Assembly: GCF_020804225.1 (NCBI RefSeq)
Contig: NZ_WJBI01000001.1
Span: forward strand, 793,188 to 857,187
Reading direction: 5' to 3'
Source of the DNA: Methanosarcina sp. DH2
GTDB taxonomy: Archaea > Halobacteriota > Methanosarcinia > Methanosarcinales > Methanosarcinaceae
Length of the DNA stretch: 64,000 bases
The position numbers were made by a program, and so were the translations under genes. The notes under the pieces are model-generated. The model was not told the DNA's origin and made no database searches. It saw nothing but the letters and a program-made list of their open reading frames with translations. This document shows, piece after piece, positions 27,919 through 36,452 of the stretch. Position 1 is the first letter of the stretch; each line of letters starts with the position of its first letter.

Positions 27919-28119
27919 CTACATTTCTTCTTCGCTAGATTTTTCTTTATTGATATCAACCTTAAAACCTTGCTCCCGCAATTCCCTGTACAAACCGGAA
28001 ATGTCTAGGATACTGTTTTTAGAGTTCCACTGCTGTATCGGGTTGACCTGCTCTTCTCCGGCTGCCTGGAACTTATAACAGATGATTTTCGGAAAATTTA
28101 GCTGCTTCAGTATTACCAT
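27919..28119 (-). CDS. Possible small protein (66 aa)
   Basis: The frame starts ATG at 28119 without a clear ribosome site. It encodes a mixed sequence ending in a charged, helical tail (SILDISGLYRELREQGFKVDINKEKSSEEEM) that looks like real protein. No family is recognised. The start could be further downstream. Confidence 0.3.
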   Translation of the reverse strand: MVILKQLNFPKIICYKFQAAGEEQVNPIQQWNSKNSILDISGLYRELREQGFKVDINKEKSSEEEM

Positions 28120-28309
28120 ATGCCATTTTTCACTATATATGTTAGACTCACGAAATTCCTGAAGGTCACAGTGCTCATTTTTAGTAAATTTTGCTTATGA
28201 ACTCCTTAGTTCCATATTATAAAATAGAAATTATTTATGGAATAATTGAAGCGAGACCATAATGACTAAAGCTGAATAATATGAAAGCAAGAGTCCTTAT
28301 AAGTTTAAA

Positions 28310-28657
28310 TCAGGGATTATAGTATTCATTTATACACTCTCCAAATAGCTTTTTGGATTTTTCAAACCCTTCATAGATCCCATCTAAATGGTCCTGAGAA
28401 TAATTTGGTTTTTCTTTAACAACAATCGTATCTATAATACGATTGAATCTATCCTGCAGGCTCTGTACCTTTACAGTCGGATCTTCGTCTGATACGGGTG
28501 AAAGAAAATTTTCCACGTTTTCCTCAAAAGTGTCTTTAGCTATTTCCAGACCTTCATTTACTCCTTCTTTATAATCTGAATAAGCCCGCCTATCTTTATT
28601 TCTTTCAATTAAGTCGCTAAATTTTCTCACTGTCCTGTTAATTTTTCGTTGATCCAA
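28310..28657 (-). CDS. Unknown helical protein, family member 1 of 3
   Basis: I start at TTG 28657 because AGGAGGGG sits five bases upstream and the paralogue at 29434 has the same TTG arrangement. The longer frame to 28729 reads into untranslated DNA. The product (about 115 aa) has two signature blocks: KFSDLIERNKDRRAYSDYKEGVNEGLEIAKDTFEEN and SQDHLDGIYEGFEKSKKLFGE. They look like the same helix-turn pattern (Y/G-x2-EG-x3-G) used twice. No membrane segment or known domain is visible. Two more copies follow at 29.1-29.4 and 30.3-30.7 kb; stretches of DNA are nearly identical to copy 2, implying recent duplication. Confidence 0.65.
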   Translation of the reverse strand: MDQRKINRTVRKFSDLIERNKDRRAYSDYKEGVNEGLEIAKDTFEENVENFLSPVSDEDPTVKVQSLQDRFNRIIDTIVVKEKPNYSQDHLDGIYEGFEKSKKLFGECINEYYNP

Positions 28658-28777
28658 ATTTACCCCTCCTATTTTAAGATATAAAAAAGGATATTGATAT
28701 ATAAAGAAGCTCAAGTACTCGTTGATCAATTTGTTTTAGAAAACCGATTTTCATAAAGTGGGAGAAAAAACGGAAGA

Positions 28778-28885
28778 ATTTAAGACCCTATTTTAATAAA
28801 TCTTGGTTCAGGATAACTAATTAATTTACTGTTATTTATATCTATTTTTAATAAAATTCCTGTTTTAGAGAACCTTATATCGAGG
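28778..28885 (+). CRISPR. Relict CRISPR repeats, group 2 (two weak copies)
   Basis: 28778-28814 matches the repeat at about 22 of 37 positions with no gap, and about 28849-28885 keeps the CCTGTTTTAG core; spacing is 71 bp. On their own these would not be convincing. They gain weight from the correct spacing, the orientation and the stronger groups on either side. Confidence 0.35.
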
Positions 28886-29085
28886 CGCACCTTAGAGAGA
28901 TATTGCTCGCTTATTCCTTACCAAAGCAATTATAATTTGCAGGTGTAACTGATTATTATAGCCGACATAAGCGGTCATTCTGACTAAAAAGCGGTCATGC
29001 TGATTAAAAAGCGGTCATGCTGATTGAAAAGCGGCCATGCAACTAAAACTCATGTTCTGTAAAAAATTGTAGTTCAGGGCTTCAG

Positions 29086-29434
29086 TCAGGGATTATAGAA
29101 TTCTTTAATAAATTCCCCAAATCGTTTTTTAGACTTTTCAAATCCTTCATAGATCCCGTCTAAATGGTCCTGAGAATAATTTGGTTTTTCTTTAACAACA
29201 ATCGTATCTATACATACGATTGAATCTATCCTGCAAAGTATGTACCTTTGCAGTCTGACCGCCATCTGAAATAGGGGAAAGAAACGTCTCTATGTTCTCT
29301 TCAAAAGTATCTTTGGCTATTTCTAAACAGCTGTTCATTCCTTCTTTAAAATCCGAATAAGCTCGTCCATCCTTATTCCTTTCAATCAAATCACTAAATC
29401 TTCTAGCTGTCTTCTTAATTCTTTGCTGATTCAA
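29086..29434 (-). pseudogene. Unknown helical protein, family member 2 of 3, frameshifted
   Basis: It starts at TTG 29434 behind GGAGGGG and encodes RRFSDLIERNKDGRAYSDFKEGMNSCLEIAKDTFEEN up to LQDRFNR. There an extra base near 29211-29214, relative to copy 1, throws the frame into a stop at 29192. In the other frame the family's C-terminus (VVKEKPNYSQDHLDGIYEGFEKSKKRFGEF) follows intact to a stop at 29086. Because the 3' half is still nearly identical to copy 1, the lesion is recent. Confidence 0.7.
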
Positions 29435-29492
29435 TTTTCGCCCCTCCCTAAATATAAAAGAGACTCTTTATGTCAATAACAAAAGTCCCGGT

Positions 29493-29593
29493 GCATGTTT
29501 TTATCGAATCTCGCTTTGAATAAACCCTGAACAGTTATGTAGATGTAGAGTCATTGTCCGAATTCCTGTTTTAATGGATCTGCTCCCGGATAA
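29493..29593 (+). CRISPR. Relict CRISPR repeats, group 3 (two copies)
   Basis: 29493-29521 keeps the 3' half of the repeat (GAATCTCGCTTTGAAT-like) and 29556-29593 reads AATTCCTGTTTTAATGGATC then CTGCTCCCGGATAAT. The ends are 72 bp apart, in the same orientation as the live array. Confidence 0.5.
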
Positions 29594-29778
29594 TCAATAT
29601 ATTTAGTATTATTTATAATAATTTAGTTTTTATTATTTAAAAGGGTCTTGCTAACGAGTTTAAGGCCAGTCTGAGAAAAAACAATGAGCTGCTGGCATCC
29701 AGCATCCATTCCTGATTAGTTAGCCTTGCTTGTAGATTTAGTAACTGAACAATTTGGTGATAAAATCACAGATTTTAC

Positions 29779-29842
29779 CTTTAAGGCGGGAAGTCCCCTT
29801 CCTCGACAACCGTAGGCTGGCAGGTGGGAGATGAAAGCCGTC
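29779..29842 (+). mobile_element. Solo right-end remnant of an IS200/IS605-TnpB type element
   Basis: The GC-rich segment AAGGCGGGAAGTCCCCTTCC ... AGGTGGGAGATGAAAGCC resembles the structured 3' end (omega-RNA/right-end region) that follows tnpB genes in Methanosarcina. It is preceded by the palindrome AAAATCACAGATTTT (29763-29777). No tnpB coding sequence is present, so only an end or an RNA relic remains. The assignment is from memory of such ends, not from a search. Confidence 0.45.
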
Positions 29843-29862
29843 AACTTCCCAAAAATTTACTT

Positions 29863-29983
29863 TGAGCTGATCCCAAAACTCAAAATTACTCTTACGAACT
29901 TCGAATTTGGAATAGTCAATCGGGGTTCGGATCATCAAAATAGTTCCAGATATAGGAATGAAAATGGTTTTGGGATGGGCTCA
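29863..29983. mobile_element. 121-bp inverted-repeat element (MITE-like)
   Basis: TGAGCTGATCCCAAAACT at 29863-29880 matches the reverse complement of 29966-29983 (TGAGCCCATCCCAAAACC) at 15 of 18 positions. The interior is AT-rich and non-coding. The same end sequence appears alone at about 6383-6405, so this is a dispersed short element whose parent transposon is not in the window. Confidence 0.6.
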
Positions 29984-30300
29984 CATAATGTTTACTATTT
30001 AATACACGGATGATCTCAAAACCGATTACTCTCTATCAGCTGGATCTTTTAGAACAGATCTGGAATAAATTTGAGATTATATTATTATGAAATATTATTA
30101 TGGAAGAGGTAGAAACCCAGAATTGACTCTGAAAAAGACAAATCATAAGTCAAAGATCCATAGAATACGTTAACTAAGAACTAAACTGAAAATAAGAGAA
30201 TAGAAAATAGAGCTGTTAAGAATATGGATATCGAAAACGAATTCTTGAGAAAGGAGCTTTCAAGCTAAATCAAAGTTATAAAACTGATAGAGGCTTTTCA

Positions 30301-30654
30301 TTAATTCTCCAGAGGAAAAGCCTCCTGTACGAAATCTCCAAATATTTTTTTGGATTTTTCAAATCCGCTGTGTATTCCATCCAGACGCTCCTCAGAGCAA
30401 TTTGGCTTTTTTGGCAGGATAATACCATCTAAAAGCTGGTTAAACTCATTCTGTAAGTTCCCTGTCATTAAAGCCCGGTCTTCATCTGAGAGGGATAAAG
30501 AGAACTTTTCTGCGTTTTCTTCGAAAGTATATCTGGCTATGTCCAAGCCTTTATTCACTCCTTCTTTAAAGTCTGAATAAGCCTGATAATCCTTATTCAT
30601 TTCAATAGAACTGTTAAATTTTCTGACAAGACTTTTTATTTTTTGTGTAGTCAA
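30301..30654 (-). CDS. Unknown helical protein, family member 3 of 3
   Basis: The family blocks are present (VRKFNSSIEMNKDYQAYSDFKEGVNKGLDIARYTFEEN and SEERLDGIHSGFEKSKKIFGDFVQEAF) but more diverged than between copies 1 and 2. By homology I place the start at the TTG at 30654 (LTTQKIKSLV). The ribosome site is weaker here (AAGGAAGCGAAGAG), and an ATG at 30765 would add 37 residues. No motif indicates an enzyme; a small soluble interaction protein is a fair guess. All three copies lie among relict CRISPR repeats. Confidence 0.6.
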   Translation of the reverse strand: MTTQKIKSLVRKFNSSIEMNKDYQAYSDFKEGVNKGLDIARYTFEENAEKFSLSLSDEDRALMTGNLQNEFNQLLDGIILPKKPNCSEERLDGIHSGFEKSKKIFGDFVQEAFPLEN

Positions 30655-31166
30655 ACTCTTCGCTTCCTTTTTTAGTTGATCTTGATTCTGGAAATGTATT
30701 TCAGATTGTAAACAGAAAACTTGTTTTGTGGACGTTAAATTATCAGTTGCCATAAAAAATTTCAAATCAAGCTGTTTTGAAGCTTTCGGTTATAAAACCT
30801 CATCGCATTAAAATAAGTTTCTATAAATAAAAATAGTATTCACAAGTATTTAAGGTTATTGAAGTAGAATTAGAGGACTTTAAATCTTGCAAACACGGCC
30901 TTTATTTTGTAGTCTTTAAAAGATCCTTTTTGTATGGTGCCACTTTCTCCCACTACTTTTTCTTCCTTTCGAGATTCCGGAGCAAGTCATAGCATTCCCG
31001 ATCCCCTCAGCTTTTCCGTTCCTCCTGGGGTAGCAGGAAGTTTTCTTTTTCTTATTCTTTTTCTTTTTTTTGTCCACTGTCCCGGGCTCCGATTTAATTC
31101 ATTACTATGGTCTGTCACGCAATTTAGTTGATTATCTCAAGTCTGTATATCAGTTAGGGGCTATGA
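30655..31166. other. Gene-free stretch
   Basis: Pyrimidine-rich, with a T/C-rich run at about 31040-31075. No gene or structured repeat is supported. Confidence 0.35.
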
Positions 31167-31204
31167 AGTTCCAATCTTTGTTTTAATTGATCCTGCTTGC
31201 GAAT
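31167..31204 (+). CRISPR. Relict CRISPR repeat, group 4 (single copy)
   Basis: GTTCCAATCTTTGTTTTAAT followed by TGATCCTGCTTGCGAAT keeps the start, middle and end of the live repeat with a few substitutions, in the same orientation. A possible partner ending near 31122 is too weak to call. Confidence 0.6.
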
Positions 31205-31294
31205 TTCCCGAATATGGTCATCCTAGCAACCTGGAAGGTATCCGTACGCCGGCATATATTATCACACCGCAAAAATATAATATAATATAATGTA

Positions 31295-31382
31295 ATTTGA
31301 GTTATTTGAATTTTGGAGTTATTTGAATTTTGGAGTTATTTGAATTTTTGAATTATTTGGATTTTTGAGTTATTTGAATAAT
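31295..31382. repeat. 17-bp tandem repeat, five copies
   Basis: The unit GAGTTATTTGAATTTTG repeats with period about 17 up to and across the stop codon of the acyltransferase gene. Confidence 0.75.
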
Positions 31383-32614
31383 TTATTATATAGTGTAAAA
31401 ATAGAGCTCGATAATGGTTCTTGTTTTATGTGTCCGGCACTGTTATGTGTGCGAGAATTGACCAGTTTTATATAAAAAACTCTAGAGAGTTCTACGCCAG
31501 CCATATCGATATACTTATAAAAAAAATAGCTTAACGGTATTATTAATAGTAACGACAGTACGCATGAGATTAAAACAGCTGCGCCATATGATAATACCGG
31601 GTACAGGGCCAGGAACAATGCACAGGTGAAACTGCTTATCACCAGGAAATGTATCAGGTACAGAGAGTAGGATATTTTTCCGAGGAACACCGGCACCGGG
31701 GAAGAAAAAAAGTTTTGCAAGCCCTGGCTGTTCAATAAGGCATACATTACCATGCCGGCGCCTATAATATGATAGGCTACTTTTGGTGTTTCAAAGAAGC
31801 CGTTATTAAGAAACGCGTATAAAGAATCGTTTGTCAGCGGGCTTATAGGATATGACCCAATAAACAACCCCGAAACCAGTATAATAAACAACACTATTTT
31901 ATTACCTGTTTTAAATACCTGCAACACAGGGGTCTTATTGTTGAACGTGTCAGCGAGTGCCATTCCTATTACAAAAGCCAGATAGTAAGAGTTGAGGAAA
32001 AGCACGACTGCGGCAAGATAGAACGTCCAGCGGTTTTTCAGCGACCCGAACAGTAATGCCATTGTGAAAACAAGCATCGACCCATAAAACTCGATTGTCA
32101 TTGTCCATAAGACCGGGTTGTAGTAGATGTTACCACCTAAAAAAAACGAATTCCACACCGCCTGTTTAACCGCATCGAAGATGTCCGGCGTAAAGGTCCA
32201 GTAGTGACGGTAATTACTGCCTGCAGAGACAATCATAGTTTCAATATAATAATGGTATAATCCGGCTGACGCTAATAAGAATGACAGCATTACTGCTGCA
32301 AATACCGGAATAAACAATCTTATATACCGGCGCAGTGCCCCGCTTATAATTATACTGTCGTCCCTTATTTTAAAATATTTTTGGGTCAATACATAGCCGC
32401 TCAGGACGAAGAAGATGCAGACTGAAAAGTTACCAGCGCCAATTAAGCCCAGAGGTGTGGTCGAAAAAAACCGTTCAAGGTTTCCACCGAAATGCGATGG
32501 CAGCTCACTACCATAGACCATCGCCGGAGCTAATGCGACAAAGAAATGCATTATCATAACATTAACCGCAGCTACACCGCGCAGCCCGTCAAGGTAGGTG
32601 ATTTTCCCGGACAT
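31370..32614 (-). CDS. Acyltransferase 3 family membrane protein (OafA/YrhL type)
   Basis: The 414-residue integral membrane protein opens with KITYLDGLRGVAAVNVMIMHFF, the family's D-G-x-R-G and catalytic-type His in helix 1. It continues with FFVLSGYVLTQKYF and a run of some ten helices, including KISYSLYLIHFLVI near the C-terminus. Such enzymes add acetyl or other acyl groups to surface sugars, drawing on cytosolic acyl-CoA. No SGNH domain is fused, so it is the short form. It stands alone, bounded by relict CRISPR repeats on both sides, which suggests acquisition into this region. Substrate unknown. Confidence 0.88.
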   Translation of the reverse strand: MSGKITYLDGLRGVAAVNVMIMHFFVALAPAMVYGSELPSHFGGNLERFFSTTPLGLIGAGNFSVCIFFVLSGYVLTQKYFKIRDDSIIISGALRRYIRLFIPVFAAVMLSFLLASAGLYHYYIETMIVSAGSNYRHYWTFTPDIFDAVKQAVWNSFFLGGNIYYNPVLWTMTIEFYGSMLVFTMALLFGSLKNRWTFYLAAVVLFLNSYYLAFVIGMALADTFNNKTPVLQVFKTGNKIVLFIILVSGLFIGSYPISPLTNDSLYAFLNNGFFETPKVAYHIIGAGMVMYALLNSQGLQNFFSSPVPVFLGKISYSLYLIHFLVISSFTCALFLALYPVLSYGAAVLISCVLSLLLIIPLSYFFYKYIDMAGVELSRVFYIKLVNSRTHNSAGHIKQEPLSSSIFTLYNKLFK

Positions 32615-32784
32615 ATTTATCGCTCAAAGAACATTCAGAGTATTTGGTTTAAGCTATTTGATTTAAGCTGATACAATTCTATAGTAAAGCAGTATGTAAT
32701 TATGTAATATCCGGCTCATAATAGCACGAGTGAGGAACAGGGTTGACAGTCTCCGCTTCGACTTCGTCACCACTGCTATCTTCT

Positions 32785-32896
32785 GTTTCAATCCCTGTTT
32801 TAATGGGTCTTGCTCTGGAATATGAAATAGATTTCTATTTGTTCACGCATTGTCCGTTTATTTCAATTCCTGTCTTAATAGATTTTGATCTCGAAT
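32785..32896 (+). CRISPR. Relict CRISPR repeats, group 5 (two copies, one pseudo-spacer)
   Basis: 32785-32821 (GTTTCAATCCCTGTTTTAAT ... TGCTCTGGAAT) and 32860-32896 (TTTCAATTCCTGTCTTAATA ... ATCTCGAAT) are each exactly 37 bp, the length of the live repeat. They enclose a 38-bp segment, giving a 75-bp period. This is one of the clearest relict units. Confidence 0.8.
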
Positions 32897-32935
32897 CAGA
32901 ATGATATTCAAGATAATTTGTAATATATAGCTGAA

Positions 32936-33065
32936 CTCAAGGTCAATAACTTAACTCAGGGTCAATAACTTAACTCAGGGTCAATAACTAAACTCAAGGT
33001 CAATAACTGAACTCAGGGTCAATAACTAAACTTAAGGTCAATAGCTGGACTCCGGGTCAACGTTT
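32936..33065. repeat. 19-bp tandem repeat, almost seven copies
   Basis: The unit CTCAGGGTCAATAACT[T/A]AA repeats with period 19 and increasing divergence toward the right. It lies in the gene-free stretch 32615-33277 next to relict CRISPR repeats and is non-coding. Confidence 0.85.
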
Positions 33066-33277
33066 AATGGTCAGAAAAAGTTCTTCAGCTGCTGGATATA
33101 CGACCTGATGTAAAAAAAGTATGTTGGAGTATATAAAAAACTATGTTTTTTCAATTTAACTAAAAATTCTGGAAATGTTTTTGAAAGAAACGGTATGAAA
33201 GAAATTCGGGGGGATTAGCTTCAATCCCTCTAAAACCTTATTTTAATTTTAAATTTTAGTATTTCCTTCAACTTATT

Positions 33278-33565
33278 TCAAATAATACTCCCACTATCAC
33301 TGTTAGCTATGAACACCCCATTATTAAGAATACCGCCAGGGACATTCATTATTCTGTCTTCTATCCAGACTCTGTAATTCTCAGAAATAAGACACCCTTC
33401 TTCTTTCTGGAATATTGAAGAGTGCTTAAAATAGTCCAGTTTTACGGTGTCCGGGGTTTCCTCATAGAGTCCGCATTCTTTGAATTTTCCATTTATATAA
33501 ACGTCGAATGTACCATCGTCATGGAGGATGAAATGGGTTGTCTTGTTGGCATATTTTCTAGGCAT
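33278..33565 (-). CDS. Small protein of unknown function (95 aa)
   Basis: The product (MPRKYANKTTHFILHDDGTFDVYINGKFKECGLYEETPDTVKLDYF...) is a compact beta-rich sequence with alternating aromatic and charged residues. It resembles a small OB- or beta-sandwich-type domain, but I cannot name it. No signal peptide or membrane helix. Coding character (codon pattern, ATG start, open 95 codons) supports a real gene. It is alone in its gap. Confidence 0.5.
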   Translation of the reverse strand: MPRKYANKTTHFILHDDGTFDVYINGKFKECGLYEETPDTVKLDYFKHSSIFQKEEGCLISENYRVWIEDRIMNVPGGILNNGVFIANSDSGSII

Positions 33566-33874
33566 GTTGGATCACACATTTTAACATCTTAAACAGTTGC
33601 ATGATTTACCTTTTCATCTTCATGCATAGGGTTTTGTTTACGATGTTGTTTTATTGAGGTTAGGGTTTCGTTTTTAATTTTGTTTAATTTCAGGTATATA
33701 TTACTTCCTGTTTTTATAATCCTTATAGAACTTAAAATGTTAACAGGCCGAAATAATAGAGATTCAGTTCATCATACCTGATTTTAACACCCTATTGTAT
33801 TAACCTATTATTATATATATCGACTAAAAGATAGGGCTTTGTGATAAAAACTGTAATCCATAAGGGCTCTATGT

Positions 33875-34669
33875 ATGCATACCGTACGTTCGAAAGATGG
33901 GACCATGATCACTTTCTGGAAGAGCGGTTCGGGACCGCCTCTGGTTCTAATTCACGGCAGCACCGCAGATCACACTCGCTGGAACCCCATTCTTCCAGAA
34001 CTTGAGCAAATGTTCACTGTGTATGCCGTCGACCGGAGAGGGCTTGGTAAAAGTACCGATGCAGTCAAATATTGTGTTTAGCGCGAATTCTAAGATATTG
34101 TAGCGGTTGTGAATGAAATCGCTCAACCGGTTAATCTGCTCGGTCATTTATTCGGGGTATTTTGTGCTCTTGAAGCAGCACTGCTCACGGAGAACATCAA
34201 CAAGCTGATCCTTTATGAACCGCAGGCTCCGGGCGTGAAACTTATGTCGCCGGACGTGGTGAATAAAATAAAACAGTTACTGGATGTGGACGACCGTGAG
34301 GCGGTCTTAAGCATATATATTCTTGAAGTCGGCAGGCTAACACTCGATGAACTCGAGATACTGCGTTCATTGCCAGCCTGGTCCGGACGTGTAGCAGCAG
34401 CGCACACAGTACTGCGAGAAGATCAGAAGGTTGGAGACTCCCTCGTTTTAATCCGGATCGGTTTAAATCCATGAAGATGCCTACCCTGCTTTTGCTTGGA
34501 GGCGATAGTCCCGGTATACAGCGATTTTATTAAGCAGGTAAATGCAAGCATTCCCAAACAGCACAATAGTCGTGATGCCTGGTCAGTAGCATATCGCAAT
34601 ACTGCACCAGAATTATTCATTAAAGAAGTAGTGTGGTTTCTCACCAATCAGCATATTGAGACAGAATGA
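33875..34669 (+). pseudogene. Alpha/beta hydrolase, decayed
   Basis: The frame opens MHTVRSKDGTMITFWKSGSGPPLVLIHGSTADHTRW...AVDRRGLGKS, then meets TAG (34079-34081) and TAA (34091-34093) where relatives would have Glu codons. The same frame resumes VNEIAQPVNLLGHLFGVFCALEAAL, where the nucleophile Ser of G-H-S-F-G-G is Leu. It later shifts frame near 34440 (RFNPDRFKSMKMPTLLLLGGDSP) and again near 34513, ending FLTNQHIETE at 34669. Two nonsense changes, a lost nucleophile and two shifts show long-standing decay. Confidence 0.85.
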
Positions 34670-34828
34670 CGGAAGAAAGGAAATTTTTCGCTACATCAAT
34701 GGACAGGATGTGAGGACGCTTGGCCGGACCAGTGACGTTCGGAGTTTCGCAGCCGCGGCCCACAGCCCAAGAATCCTAGATGTAACTACGTTATGCAGTT
34801 GAATTCGAAATCCCCCACTCAATTTTTT

Positions 34829-35467
34829 TCAATAATCAGCTATTTTTATGTTTACCTTATTTCCAATGTATGTATTCCCTATCATTCCCGGGGGGATAGC
34901 AGGCAATTGCACACCAATATCACAGTAAGAAAACGTATTTCCAGTTATACTTGTGCATGTCGCCCCTTCATACAAATGGAGACCGATTCTGGCTTTTGTA
35001 ATTTTATTTCCTTTGACTACGTTATCCCAGGTCTCACACAGCGTAACAGTTCCATTTGTGATCTGGTTGTTCATGATGGTATTTTCGCTGCAGGTCAACC
35101 CTGTGATGTCCACACCACAGTTATAAAAATAATTATTACGGATGGTATTATTACTGCCTGCACCCTGGAAATCAATGCCGTTCTTTTGTATTGAGAACCC
35201 GTTAATGACTGCTCCGCCCTGAGTCACCTTGAAACCGTTAACTTTTGGATAGCTTGTTCCGTATATGCTCACGAATTTCCCTGATACAGAGACATACTCG
35301 TTATATGTCCCGGAGGCTACCTGTATTGTATCACCGTTATTTGCCGCGTTTACCGCGCTTTGAATTGTTTTGTATTTGGCTGTACTTCCTGCATAAAGGG
35401 TAGCTGCTGACGCGCTCCCTGTGAGCAGGAGGGTTATTAAAATTGCCAGGATTAGTTTTCTTAACAT
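34829..35467 (-). CDS. Secreted NosD-like parallel beta-helix protein
   Basis: A signal peptide (MLRKLILAILITLLLTGSASA) precedes YKTIQSAVNAANNGDTIQVASGTYNEYVSVSGKFVSIYG, the classic entry into a right-handed parallel beta helix. Helical turns follow with N-asn ladders (NNTIRNNYFYNC, ENTIMNNQITNG, NVVKGNKITKARIGLHLYEG, SITGNTF). The family (NosD/pectate-lyase-like, PbH1 repeats) is greatly expanded in Methanosarcina surface proteins, usually with PKD or S-layer-type domains. This 212-residue member has only the helix and no anchor, so it is either released or truncated. It binds or processes polysaccharide by inference. Confidence 0.85.
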   Translation of the reverse strand: MLRKLILAILITLLLTGSASAATLYAGSTAKYKTIQSAVNAANNGDTIQVASGTYNEYVSVSGKFVSIYGTSYPKVNGFKVTQGGAVINGFSIQKNGIDFQGAGSNNTIRNNYFYNCGVDITGLTCSENTIMNNQITNGTVTLCETWDNVVKGNKITKARIGLHLYEGATCTSITGNTFSYCDIGVQLPAIPPGMIGNTYIGNKVNIKIADY

Positions 35468-35538
35468 TGTAAGTGCTCCTTTGTAAAAGAGAGAAAGCGA
35501 GAATACAATTTAAAGTTATTGATATAGTTATGCTCGGA

Positions 35539-35644
35539 ATTTCAACCCCTACTTTGGATCTTAATCACGAATCTACCACAGTTCAAGAACAAAAGCGGGT
35601 GAAATATATTTCAATTCAGTTATTAATAGACCTTATTCTCGAAT
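35539..35644 (+). CRISPR. Relict CRISPR repeats, group 6 (two copies)
   Basis: About 35539-35572 (ATTTCAACCCCTACTTTGGA ... TTAATCACGAAT) and 35608-35644 (ATTTCAATTCAGTTATTAAT ... TTATTCTCGAAT) end 72 bp apart. The second is exactly 37 bp. Same orientation as the live array. Confidence 0.65.
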
Positions 35645-35679
35645 AATTCTATATACGATAAACCATTAATTAAAAGGAT

Positions 35680-36078
35680 ATGAAAGGATTTTCCATTAAT
35701 ATAGAAGAAGCCACTCTGGAAAACGACAATTTCCGCAAGGTGCTCTATACCTCAAAACACAGCCAGCTGGTACTTATGACCCTCAAGCCCGAAGAAGACA
35801 TCGGGATGGAAGTGCATGAGGAAAACGACCAGTTTTTCCGTTTTGAGGCAGGACAGGGTAAGTGCATAATCGACGGCAACGAATACGAACTCAGTGATGG
35901 GGTCGCAGTTGTAGTGCCAGCCGGTGCAGAGCACAACATTATCAACACCTCGAAAACCGAAGAGCTGAAACTCTACACAATCTATTCCCCGGCGCACCAC
36001 AAGGACGGAATCGTTCGCGCCACAAAAGAAGAAGCCGAAGCAAATGAAGCCGACTTCGACGGCGTGACCACGGAATAA
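35680..36078 (+). CDS. Cupin-domain protein
   Basis: The 132-residue single-domain cupin has the motif 1 metal site G-M-E-V-H-E-E-N-D-Q-F-F-R-F-E (about residues 42-56) and motif 2 P-A-G-A-E-H-N-I-I-N (about 85-94). It folds as a small beta barrel that binds a metal and often a sugar or organic acid; the specific activity is unknown. The start (ATG at 35680) lies 35 bp after a relict CRISPR repeat and has a short AAAAGGA site. Another relict pair follows 190 bp after its stop, so the gene sits alone between repeats. Confidence 0.85.
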   Translation: MKGFSINIEEATLENDNFRKVLYTSKHSQLVLMTLKPEEDIGMEVHEENDQFFRFEAGQGKCIIDGNEYELSDGVAVVVPAGAEHNIINTSKTEELKLYTIYSPAHHKDGIVRATKEEAEANEADFDGVTTE

Positions 36079-36269
36079 GATCATAAGAACATAGAATAAA
36101 CTGTTACTCTCGGCCAAAAAATTGCTACGCTTTATGATCGGTAGTTGATTTAATTAAAAAAGCAAGATAAAACGTTTTATCAAAGTAAAGCGTTTTACTT
36201 TTTTATATTTAGAATTGAAAGATCGGAATTTATTTACAAATGCTGCTGACCTGTTTATTTGTATCCAGT

Positions 36270-36376
36270 GTTTCAATTCTGATTTTAGTGGATCTTGATA
36301 ATGAATTTTTGAAAATTGGTATTCCATCACTCAGAATTTGTTTCAATCCTTGTTTTAGTGGATCCAGATTCGCGAG
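36270..36376 (+). CRISPR. Relict CRISPR repeats, group 7 (best-preserved pair)
   Basis: 36270-36306 is 37 bp and differs from the live repeat at only a few positions (GTTTCAATTCTGATTTTAGT start, ATGAAT end). 36340-36376 is identical to the live repeat over its first 25 bases and then diverges (GATCCAGATTCGCGAG). The intervening 33 bp would be the spacer. Start-to-start distance is 70 bp. The pair ends 77 bp before the RNB ribonuclease gene. Confidence 0.85.
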
Positions 36377-36452
36377 CGAGAATGATTTACTACGATGGCA
36401 CAATGTTTCTTTTTTCACCATGGCGGCACGGCAGAAACAATAACTTGTAAAA

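Noticed and set aside
33215-33250. GCTTCAATCCCTCTAAAACC as another CRISPR relic
   Set aside because: Only the first ten bases match the repeat; the rest does not align and no partner is found 70-75 bp away.
34079-34081. TAG in the decayed hydrolase as a pyrrolysine codon (Methanosarcina can decode UAG)
   Set aside because: A TAA follows four codons later, the nucleophile Ser is lost and two frameshifts follow, so decay is the simpler explanation.
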